Below, piece after piece: positions 1-5,843 of a stretch of 7,267 nt of DNA. The stretch spans positions 1-7,267 of the forward strand of contig JACWAC010000057.1 of NCBI GenBank assembly GCA_014874235.1, in the 5' to 3' direction. How positions within the stretch are numbered: position 1 is the first letter of the stretch; the number at the start of each line of letters is the position of its first letter. The stretch is from Thermoplasmatales archaeon (GTDB lineage: Archaea; Thermoplasmatota; Thermoplasmata; Thermoplasmatales; GCA-001856825). Under the pieces are notes generated by a model. That model saw nothing but the letters and a program-made list of their open reading frames with translations, did no database searches and had not been told where the DNA came from. The position numbers and the translations under genes were made by a program.

Positions 1-59
1 GCCTGTGGCACAACCTGTTCAATATTGGACGATCCTAGAATAGTGTCCCACACCCCCAT
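1..59 (-). CDS. N-terminus of an unidentified protein, cut by the window edge
   Basis: An ATG at 59-57 on the minus strand opens a frame that stays open to the window edge, giving 19 full codons beginning MGVWDTILGSSNIEQVVPQ. The opening 'MG-aromatic/hydrophobic-D-x-x-LG' resembles the start of several small archaeal proteins, PspA-associated proteins among them, but 19 residues do not allow assignment. It is divergent from the gene at 161, leaving 101 bases for two promoters. No Shine-Dalgarno site precedes the ATG; the bases just upstream (minus strand TTATTAAAA) are A/T-rich, which fits a leaderless start. The short length limits confidence. The plus-strand frame opposite is also open, but it has no start codon and does not look like a protein end. 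Confidence 0.45.
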   Translation of the reverse strand, partial: MGVWDTILGSSNIEQVVPQ

Positions 60-62
60 TTT

Positions 63-79
63 TAATAACACTAAAGTTA
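63..79. promoter_or_regulatory. Possible operator-like site before the left-edge gene
   Basis: The 12 bases TAATAACACTAA at 63-74 recur exactly at 5849-5860, where they form the left part of the palindrome inside the metalloregulator gene. Here the right half is only partly symmetric (TAAC, six bases, GTTA at 66-79). The site lies 4-20 bases upstream of the minus-strand start at 59, where a bound repressor would block transcription. Shared regulation is inferred from a short A/T-rich match that could be chance. Confidence 0.2.
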
Positions 80-129
80 ATTCATTACCATCAACAATTG
101 AACGGTCGCGAGAATTAGAGAGCAATAAT

Positions 130-137
130 CATAATAT
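130..137 (+). promoter_or_regulatory. Probable TATA box for the gene at 161
   Basis: CATAATAT is centred about 27 bases before the ATG at 161, the spacing expected of an archaeal TATA box when transcription starts at or next to the start codon. There is no Shine-Dalgarno sequence in the intervening bases, which supports a leaderless mRNA. A second A/T stretch, ATTATAT at 145-151, lies too close to the ATG to be its TATA box. Confidence 0.5.
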
Positions 138-160
138 CCGTCAGATTATATCAAATTCGA

Positions 161-1057
161 ATGGACGTCCGGATACTCATTGACGAAATGGTCAAGAACA
201 TGGGATACAGAACTTATCCCGGATATCCGGAAGAATACATCTGGGTCGATCACGGAGACGGGTCCGGTGAAGTGATCATGCTCCTTGAGAACCAGGATCT
301 CGAGAAAGTCAGGGAATTCCAATCGTCCACGGTTTCATTTCCCGGCGAGAGGTTCCTGTTCATGCTCTCTGATGGTGGGAACAAGGACATCATTTCCTAC
401 TGCAAGGGGCACAAGATCACTACCGTCACAAGGGACGAAACTGCGAAGTTACTGGGAAAGGCCCTCATAGACATGCACCTCTCTTCGAAAACAACGAAGA
501 GGCCTGCCGTTCGTCAGCCGAAAGAGGACAGTGATTTCATTCTCGTGTACCTTGAAGAGGGGAACAACCCTAAGTATATACGCCCCGTAGTAAGTGGCGA
601 ACTTGTTACTAACTCCATAGGACTGCGATCAGACCTGATATTTGTTCCATACCATTTCTTCTCCTACACAATGAAGGTAGTTGAAGGGGAAAACATTGCA
701 ATAAAGGAAGGCACATCAATGGTAAATGCAGTCAACGGCAGGGTGACCAGGTCAATAAACGGCTACGAGATACTAGACTCTTGGCCAACGACTCACAGGG
801 AGATGGAACTCAAGTGGGAACCGCTCTCCTCCATGGAGAGAGCAAAGAGATGGATCAGCGACAGCACGGAAACAGAGGTAGTGGAAAAGAGCGAAACAGA
901 AGCTTTCATAATATACTCAAGAAGCAGGGTAAAACCGCTTGAGGATACGATCAAGGTGAAGTACATCAACACCTGTTTCTATCCCATCTACTCCTCATCC
1001 GCTCTTGTAATGGACGGATTCACGGGAGAGATCAAATCCATAACCGATTATGTTTGA
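161..1057 (+). CDS. Unrecognised protein: degenerate restriction-endonuclease-like N-terminus plus beta-rich repeat C-terminus
   Basis: A 298-residue soluble protein with no signal peptide or membrane segment. Residues 1-107 show the pattern of archaeal restriction-endonuclease-like (Mrr-type) domains: a hydrophobic strand at 37-42 (EVIMLL), a strand at 64-69 (RFLFML), then 'ISYCKGHKITTVTRDETAKLLGKALI' characteristics at 78-103, resembling the usual 'A-x-x-Y-A-x-x-x-x-I-x-x-W-D-R-E-x-L-E-x-x-I-G' ending. I see no clear PD-(D/E)XK catalytic set, so nuclease activity is doubtful. After a charged linker (107-125), two units ending in similar turns, VNAVNGRV (188-195) and VMDGFTGEI (283-291), suggest a duplicated beta domain; each is preceded by an aromatic P-Y/P-I-Y strand (163-170, 275-278). 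The ATG at 161 is chosen because a TATA-like box lies 27 bases upstream; the next ATG, at 188, would cut the first helix. The gene stands alone. The fold assignment is pattern-based and the function is unknown. Confidence 0.75.
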   Translation: MDVRILIDEMVKNMGYRTYPGYPEEYIWVDHGDGSGEVIMLLENQDLEKVREFQSSTVSFPGERFLFMLSDGGNKDIISYCKGHKITTVTRDETAKLLGKALIDMHLSSKTTKRPAVRQPKEDSDFILVYLEEGNNPKYIRPVVSGELVTNSIGLRSDLIFVPYHFFSYTMKVVEGENIAIKEGTSMVNAVNGRVTRSINGYEILDSWPTTHREMELKWEPLSSMERAKRWISDSTETEVVEKSETEAFIIYSRSRVKPLEDTIKVKYINTCFYPIYSSSALVMDGFTGEIKSITDYV

Positions 1058-1186
1058 ATTGAAGCATAGCAGAGAAGGCGACAGACCACGATTTCAGCCC
1101 TCCGGACTGCAGTGAGAGCCAGAAATCACCGGGTAGCCCGAACGGAAAATGTAAATAATTAGTAATTTATATTGATTGGGATATTA
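1058..1186. other. Intergenic region with inverted repeats and an A/T-rich promoter zone
   Basis: No gene is evident. The first part is less A/T-rich than usual for spacers here and holds an inverted repeat GATTTC (1090-1095) / GAAATC (1122-1127), an 8-bp palindrome ACTGCAGT (1106-1113) between its arms, and CGGG-TAG-CCCG (1130-1140). From 1150 it becomes A/T-rich: AAATAATTA (1153-1161) is a candidate TATA box about 30 bases before the ATG at 1187, and ATTTATATT (1165-1173) is a closer but badly spaced alternative. I find no tRNA, C/D-box or H/ACA signature that would name an RNA. A small RNA or leftover of an eroded gene are both possible. Confidence 0.35.
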
Positions 1187-1726
1187 ATGCATGAGGCTAC
1201 TGGCTCGGACTTGAAATTCATAATTGAATATGTGAAGCAACGGAGAGGGATGAGCGGTGTAAGAGCGATGCTCAACGAACTGAACAGACCATCTATTCTC
1301 TTCACCAGCTTTGCAAGTATTGGAAGGACTCAAATCTTCTCCGAAGAAATATACAAGAAGGTCATTGAGGCCGCTTCTCTGACATTGGGCGGTGACCAAA
1401 AGACAAGAATGAATCAGCTCGGGTATGCACTTGGTGACAGGGCAAAGATGACCAAGTTCATCGCCAAATTTTCAACTTCTAAACAGCTGGTGAGACTTCT
1501 TGAAGATGGCATCATCTCTGACGTGCCATTCGTCAAATCGTCCGTAAACGAATTATCGAAACACATCACCATACTCAGGATAACGGCAAGGAAGAATGGA
1601 GAGGAATTCTTGGACGTTTCGGAAGGCTACATATCTGCTGTCTTGGATCAGTCCGAAAAGGCACTCAAGATTACCGAGAAGAAGGTCAAAGACGAAGAGA
1701 TCTCCTACAAGTTTGTCCTCGGTTAG
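1187..1726 (+). CDS. Unrecognised 179-residue protein, possibly V4R/heme-NO-binding-like fold
   Basis: A soluble, charged, cysteine-free protein that I do not recognise. It begins MHEATGSDLKFIIEYVKQ. It is mostly helical from residue 5 to about 115, with an amphipathic stretch ending LGYALGDRAKMTKFIAKF. It then shows a strand HITILRITARK, a helix around SEGYISAVLDQ, and paired strands ALKITEKKVKDEEISYKFVL at the end. That late strand-helix-hairpin order recalls V4R/DUF2378/heme-NO-binding domains, but the usual cysteines and histidine are absent, so this is only a fold-level guess. The frame can extend to a TTG at 1172. I prefer ATG 1187 because an A/T-rich TATA candidate sits about 30 bases upstream and neither start has a convincing Shine-Dalgarno site. 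The stop lies 9 bases before the enoyl-CoA hydratase start, so the two are very likely co-transcribed, and a role linked to acyl-CoA metabolism is possible but unproven. Confidence 0.7.
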   Translation: MHEATGSDLKFIIEYVKQRRGMSGVRAMLNELNRPSILFTSFASIGRTQIFSEEIYKKVIEAASLTLGGDQKTRMNQLGYALGDRAKMTKFIAKFSTSKQLVRLLEDGIISDVPFVKSSVNELSKHITILRITARKNGEEFLDVSEGYISAVLDQSEKALKITEKKVKDEEISYKFVLG

Positions 1727-1735
1727 TTCATTTCC

Positions 1736-2455
1736 ATGAGCCTAGTAAGAATCGAAAAGAGGGATGGGACAGCCTATCTAGTTCTGAACAGGCCGGACAA
1801 GAAAAACGCTCTCTCCCCCGAAGTTCTTAGGGAGATGAAAGATGCCCTCAATTCACTCGTAAATGAGTCCGTGGTCGTGATAAGAGGCGAGGGTGGTTTC
1901 TTCTCGGCCGGCGGTGATCTTTCGGTAATGTATTCTGCGGACAAAGACGAGGGGGAGAAATTTTCAAAGGAAGGCAACGAGTTCATGGATTTCCTCGAGA
2001 ACTTTGGAGTTATAACCATAGCCGCAGTGGAGGGAGGTGCATATGGAGGAGGACTGGAACTGGCCCTTAGCTGCGATCTGAGAGTCGCATCTCCAAAGAC
2101 GAAGATTGGCCTGACTGAAATAAATCTGGGATTGTTCCCGGGATGGGGCGGTTTGAAAAGGATCGCCAGAATTGCAGGTTATGGAACTGCAAGATACGTT
2201 GCCCTCACAGGTAAGGTAATGGATGGAGACGAAGCACACAGATTGGGGTTGATCAGTTTCTTAGACGAGGATCCGGTAAAGTTTTCAGAAGAGCTAGCAA
2301 GTTCCCTTTCCCAAAAATCATCGGAGAGTATCAGGAGAATAAAGGCCCTGCTTGGAAGATCAGAGTACTCTTCCGAAATGGAAGCCAGTCTTTTCGGCGA
2401 AATTCTTGGCACTCCGGCTGCCAGAGCCACCCTCGAAAAATTCCTCAAGAAGTGA
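1736..2455 (+). CDS. Enoyl-CoA hydratase/isomerase (crotonase family)
   Basis: A cytosolic crotonase-superfamily enzyme of 239 residues, close to the usual 250-260 with a slightly short C-terminus. The first oxyanion-hole motif, FSAGGDL, is at 56-62. The second, GGAYGGGLELALSCDLRVAS, is at 100-119, followed by KIGLTEINLGLFPGWGG (123-139). Both glutamates that catalyse hydration in rat mitochondrial enoyl-CoA hydratase are kept, as E108 and E128, so reversible hydration of a 2-enoyl-CoA is the likeliest reaction. Substrate chain length cannot be read, and isomerase, dehydratase or other crotonase chemistry is possible. The ATG lies 9 bases after the previous gene's stop, without a strong Shine-Dalgarno site, so it is probably second in a two-gene operon. 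No other beta-oxidation gene is nearby. The gene ends 2 bases from the convergent leuS stop, leaving no space for its own terminator. Confidence 0.93.
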   Translation: MSLVRIEKRDGTAYLVLNRPDKKNALSPEVLREMKDALNSLVNESVVVIRGEGGFFSAGGDLSVMYSADKDEGEKFSKEGNEFMDFLENFGVITIAAVEGGAYGGGLELALSCDLRVASPKTKIGLTEINLGLFPGWGGLKRIARIAGYGTARYVALTGKVMDGDEAHRLGLISFLDEDPVKFSEELASSLSQKSSESIRRIKALLGRSEYSSEMEASLFGEILGTPAARATLEKFLKK

Positions 2456-2457
2456 AA

Positions 2458-5169
2458 TCACTCTAGCCTGATAGCAGGTCGACCAGGTAGGGCTTTCCTG
2501 GAATAAACAGCATCCTTGCTGACTACTATCTCCACGTTGAGATATCGCGCAAGATCATCCCTGAACTTCGTCAGGACCTCCTCTTCGTTCTCCACACTTT
2601 GAGTCAGGTCTTTCTTCTTCACCAAGGTCACGAGGAATTCCCGCTGTTCTGGACTTGCTTCCTTGATCATCGATTTCACATCCTTGGACTTGGAATCATT
2701 CAGGAGCTTCCATTTCCAGGATTCGGCTGTGCCTATGATCATCCTGCTGGGTTTCATGTTTGAAACCTTCGTGATGCTCCTGAAATCTTCCACGATTGAT
2801 TCAATGAAATTCCATTCTGATTCCTGTTGCCTGTAGACGTTTTCCATTGTTGGGTAGGCTTGAAGAGATGCAAAACCGTTTCCCTCATACATGGAATGAA
2901 TCTCCTCTGAAAGGAACGGAATTACCGGTGACAGGCTGAGTGCCCATTCTTTCCCGAATTTTCTGACAGCTCTGAGTGTCCTTTCCTTACCTGAGAAGTT
3001 TTCCAGATCCCTGATATCGTTCAGTGCGTTAAAGAACAAATCGACAGTTGCTTCTCTTACCTTCATCGCGTCGAAATTCTTTGAGCCCTTCGCGATTCTA
3101 TCTATCATCCTGGAAACAAGCCACAGGTCCCTTCCATCGGGTTCGCCATTGACATCTTTCGCCTCCTCTAGCAGCGAATAGAATCTCTCCAGTTTCTTAG
3201 AATAGTTTTCCACCTCGCTTGTCCTCCAGTCCACATCGTACCAGACGTCTGCGTTTGAGGCAAAGTACATTCTGAAAAGGTCAGCGCCATACTTTCTCTT
3301 GATAGTCAGCAAGGGGTAGACATTGCCTTTACTCTTGCTCATTTTCTGTCCCTCTGATATGACCATTCCTCCCGTAGACACCCCAACCGGCCATTCATTT
3401 TGAGGAAAGATGGCTACGTGGTTGAACAAGTAAAAAGTCAGGTGGTTTGATATGTGCGGATAGCTGGTGTGCCTCAGATCTACCGGATACCAGAACAGGA
3501 ACTCCTTCCTCGCTGCTTCGATCGCTTTCTTGGTTCTTTCGCTCTTCCTTGAAATTTCTCCTTTTCCGAAGAAGATGTGGTTGAATACTTCGTCGTCAAT
3601 TTCGTCAAAGTTCATCTCTCTGAGGAAGGGAATAATTGTGTAAACGACGGTATAGATGGTGGAATCACTTAGGCTCTCTATTATCCATTCGTTGTCCATA
3701 GGCAGTCTGGTGCCTAGCCCCCTCCTTCTTGCGCATGGTCTCTCTTTGATCCAGTCGACGGTCTGCAGAAATTGATTCCTCAGATTGTCCGGTTTAAGGC
3801 TCATTCTCCCGATCAGTTCTCTGACCTTATCCTTCCATGCTTCGATTGAGTAGTCTATGAACCATTGGTTCTTGATTACAGCAACAATTACCGGGTTCCC
3901 CTCCCTCGTTTCGGCCCTTCGTGAGGTTTCGTAGACAGGAATGGCAATGCCCATCTGTACGAGGTCGTCGATTATCCTTTCCTTGATATCCTTGACTATG
4001 TTACCCTTGAATTTCCCTCTAACTATCTTCCCGTGGTAGTACTCTTGTTCATAGACATACTTTGTAGCTTCAACCAGCTTCTCCTTGTCATCCAGGTTCG
4101 TGATCCCGAATCTCTTTCTTATCACTTCCATGTCCAGAGGCTGACTGTCATTTTCAATGACCTGAATATAATCTGGTCTTTCAGAAATCTCCAACAGGGC
4201 CACATGATCCCAGATGGAGTGTGCAGGAACGGAGTAATCAACTCCCGTTCCTATATTGGGGTCCACGAATTTTCCAGGCAGTATCGGTATCTCCCTCGAG
4301 TATAGTGGTTCCCTCGCCATCTTGTGAATGTAGTCTTCAACTTTCACATCCGACACAAATTCCGCGTCCCGTTGGAATCTGAGTTTCTCAGAAGCTCTCT
4401 TGCTTACAATGAAGGTCTGACCTCTCATTCTTATTCTGCTGTACTGAACATCTGGATTCAGGAAAATATTCGTGACTCCGTCCAGGGTCTCAGGTCTCAC
4501 GGTTGAAGCCAGTAGGATTTCATTTCCAATATAGAAATACACTCCGGTGAACTGGGTAATGGAGACTTTGTCCGTGTCGCCCTCTAGTATGTCGTCCTCA
4601 CCAACCGGGTTTCCTTCTTCTGCTGAATAGAGTATCGGATAGTCACCCCTCTTGATGAGCTTCTTGTCCTGCAATATTCTGAATTGCCATTCAACAAATT
4701 TGTTATAGATGGGTTCACCCGACGTGAACTTTCTCGTCCAGTCTATTGAAAAACCCATGTTTGTGAAGTCGTTTATGATCCTCTCTGAAAAGTAGGATGC
4801 AATGTTAGAAGGTACTGCGAATTCTGAAACTCTTGTAGGGTCGTCCCCGTACAACTCAAGGTAGCTCCTGTAAAGGTTTATTGTCTGTGCATCACCGTTT
4901 TCAATCTTCTTGCTGAAGGCAAGGATCGGCGTTCCAGAAATGTGAAAACCCATCGGATACAGCACATTAAAACCTCTCATCCTCTTGTACCTGGCAATTA
5001 TATCTCCTACTGTGTAGGTCCTTCCATGGCCGATATGAAGGGCACCGTTACAATATGGCCAGGGAACGGTTAAAAGGAATTTCTTTCCCGTTGGTTTTGG
5101 CTCGAATGCCCTTTCCTCTTTCCATTTTCTCAGCCACTTCTCCTCAATTGCGTTGAAATCGTATGCCAC
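2458..5169 (-). CDS. leuS: Leucyl-tRNA synthetase, archaeal type
   Basis: Class I aminoacyl-tRNA synthetase that joins leucine to tRNA-Leu in the cytosol using ATP. The 903-residue protein has the HIGH signature in GALHIGHGRT (HIGH at 45-48) and KMSKS at 609-613 in GQKMSKSKGN. The inserted CP1 editing domain spans roughly 170-430, with the threonine-rich motif ASTVRPETLDG (221-231) and SVPAHSIWDHVAL (313-325); D321 corresponds to the editing aspartate. PCARRRGLGTRLP (478-490) and WIIESLSDSTIY (495-506) are typical of archaeal/eukaryotic LeuRS rather than the bacterial form, as is the C-terminal ending LPGRPAIRLE. It is somewhat shorter than many archaeal LeuRS proteins, but no catalytic motif is missing. 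The start is GTG (5169-5167), chosen for its strong Shine-Dalgarno site and the good match of MAYDFNAIEEKW to family N-termini. It lies 9 bases after the arginine decarboxylase gene and is probably co-transcribed and translationally coupled with it. Confidence 0.98.
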   Translation of the reverse strand: MAYDFNAIEEKWLRKWKEERAFEPKPTGKKFLLTVPWPYCNGALHIGHGRTYTVGDIIARYKRMRGFNVLYPMGFHISGTPILAFSKKIENGDAQTINLYRSYLELYGDDPTRVSEFAVPSNIASYFSERIINDFTNMGFSIDWTRKFTSGEPIYNKFVEWQFRILQDKKLIKRGDYPILYSAEEGNPVGEDDILEGDTDKVSITQFTGVYFYIGNEILLASTVRPETLDGVTNIFLNPDVQYSRIRMRGQTFIVSKRASEKLRFQRDAEFVSDVKVEDYIHKMAREPLYSREIPILPGKFVDPNIGTGVDYSVPAHSIWDHVALLEISERPDYIQVIENDSQPLDMEVIRKRFGITNLDDKEKLVEATKYVYEQEYYHGKIVRGKFKGNIVKDIKERIIDDLVQMGIAIPVYETSRRAETREGNPVIVAVIKNQWFIDYSIEAWKDKVRELIGRMSLKPDNLRNQFLQTVDWIKERPCARRRGLGTRLPMDNEWIIESLSDSTIYTVVYTIIPFLREMNFDEIDDEVFNHIFFGKGEISRKSERTKKAIEAARKEFLFWYPVDLRHTSYPHISNHLTFYLFNHVAIFPQNEWPVGVSTGGMVISEGQKMSKSKGNVYPLLTIKRKYGADLFRMYFASNADVWYDVDWRTSEVENYSKKLERFYSLLEEAKDVNGEPDGRDLWLVSRMIDRIAKGSKNFDAMKVREATVDLFFNALNDIRDLENFSGKERTLRAVRKFGKEWALSLSPVIPFLSEEIHSMYEGNGFASLQAYPTMENVYRQQESEWNFIESIVEDFRSITKVSNMKPSRMIIGTAESWKWKLLNDSKSKDVKSMIKEASPEQREFLVTLVKKKDLTQSVENEEEVLTKFRDDLARYLNVEIVVSKDAVYSRKALPGRPAIRLE

Positions 5170-5180
5170 TTCTCCACCTC
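5170..5180 (-). promoter_or_regulatory. Strong Shine-Dalgarno site of leuS overlapping the upstream stop codon
   Basis: On the minus strand GAGGTG (5180-5175) is followed by a 5-base spacer and the GTG start of leuS. The GA of this motif belongs to the TGA stop of the arginine decarboxylase gene (5181-5179). This is the clearest Shine-Dalgarno site in the window. It fits an internal gene of an operon, unlike the leaderless first genes, and its overlap with the stop suggests that terminating ribosomes can restart on leuS. Confidence 0.8.
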
Positions 5181-5742
5181 AACTTGTTATCATCACTGCC
5201 GCAGCTACAACCGTTGTCCATTCCTCTACCTTCTTTACTGTGGATGAGGCTGTAACATTGTTGGTCAGAAGAATGGCGTCATTCAATCTGAATTTCCCGT
5301 TCTCGTCAAGTTCGTATGAATCAAGTCCTATGGTACTTGCAAGCATCTCTGCGGCAAGCTCTTCCGCGAACTTTCCCGATGCTTCGGGAGTTTCTCCAAA
5401 ACCGTGATGTTCACTTATATAACCGTACATAGTCCTGTTTCTTGGTATCGCAAAACCTATCGAAGCTGTAATCAGTCTGTTCAACTCATTTGAGCTATTC
5501 CTGGCTAGAACCAGGTGCAAGATCTGTCCAGCCTTGAGTTCCTTCAGTCCTTCTTCTTTATCGACCAACTCTGCATATGGAGGGAATATGGAACTGACTT
5601 CAACCAGGTTGTATTTTGCAATGTCTGCATCCCTGAGTGCATTCTCGAAAGAGCCCAGTTGGCTTCTGTGAGTTCCCACTCCTTTTACAAAGAATATCTT
5701 TCTCGGAATCATAGAAGGCATTTGAATGGATAAGTCCATCAT
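5179..5742 (-). CDS. pdaD: Pyruvoyl-dependent arginine decarboxylase
   Basis: Converts arginine to agmatine and CO2, the first step of archaeal polyamine synthesis. The proenzyme cleaves itself at a Ser-Ser pair: NLVEVSSIFPP at 45-55 matches the NLIRISSIMPP-type site of the Methanocaldococcus jannaschii enzyme. Cleavage between S50 and S51 would give a beta chain (1-50) and an alpha chain starting with the pyruvoyl group made from S51. E111 in YGYISEHHG lies where the family has its catalytic glutamate. The C-terminal VEEWTTVVAAAVM resembles the VEKLGCAFAAAALW-type ending. At 187 residues it is about 20 longer than the M. jannaschii protein, partly through its N-terminus. In-frame ATGs at codons 1, 2, 8 and 11 leave the exact start open. 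No Shine-Dalgarno site or clear TATA box precedes it. It heads a two-gene operon with leuS. Histidine decarboxylase of the same superfamily is less likely given the match. Confidence 0.95.
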   Translation of the reverse strand: MMDLSIQMPSMIPRKIFFVKGVGTHRSQLGSFENALRDADIAKYNLVEVSSIFPPYAELVDKEEGLKELKAGQILHLVLARNSSNELNRLITASIGFAIPRNRTMYGYISEHHGFGETPEASGKFAEELAAEMLASTIGLDSYELDENGKFRLNDAILLTNNVTASSTVKKVEEWTTVVAAAVMITS

Positions 5743-5815
5743 ACTCTAATTCTTTTCTGAAATCAATCGTTGTCAATTGTTCCAGTTCTGGCTTATGCGT
5801 TGAGGTAAGGAAAGG

Positions 5816-5823
5816 TTTAATAA
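5816..5823 (+). promoter_or_regulatory. TATA box of the metalloregulator-transporter operon
   Basis: TTTAATAA is centred about 25 bases before the GTG at 5844, preceded by purine-rich AAGGAAAGG that could serve as the BRE. This spacing puts transcription start at or beside the GTG, giving a leaderless mRNA, and no Shine-Dalgarno site is present. The whole stretch between this box and the start codon is occupied by the 19-bp palindrome. The divergent pdaD gene starts about 75 bases to the left. Confidence 0.7.
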
Positions 5824-5842
5824 CGTTAGTATGATACTAACG
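5824..5842. promoter_or_regulatory. 19-bp perfect palindromic operator, probably for the adjacent DtxR-family regulator
   Basis: CGTTAGTAT, a central G, then ATACTAACG: 9-bp arms that match perfectly. It starts directly after the TATA box and ends one base before the regulator's GTG start, so a bound protein would block promoter use. The 19-bp length and the TTAG...CTAA layout resemble the IdeR/DtxR operator type known from bacteria, although the inner bases differ. The natural candidate ligand is the regulator encoded immediately downstream. Binding is inferred from position and symmetry. Confidence 0.75.
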
Positions 5843-5843
5843 A

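Noticed and set aside
1..183. Plus-strand frame 1 open from the window edge to a TGA at 181-183, about 60 codons
   Set aside because: It has no family resemblance, overlaps the start of the gene at 161, and runs through the TATA-like region; the opposite-strand start at 59 looks more like a real gene end.
1154..1166. AATTAGTAATTTA as a further site for the DtxR-type regulator
   Set aside because: It shares only a TTAGT core with the 19-bp palindrome and has no matching opposite arm; such words are expected in A/T-rich promoter DNA.
1172..1186. TTG-initiated extension of the gene at 1187
   Set aside because: TTG adds five residues without a Shine-Dalgarno site, and the A/T-rich promoter element at 1153-1161 is better spaced for the ATG at 1187.
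5765..5783. Related ATTGA-type repeats in the pdaD upstream region (minus strand CAATTGA-CAA-CGATTGA)
   Set aside because: The repeat is imperfect, short and A/T-rich, and has no clear relation to a TATA box or start, so it was not called an operator.
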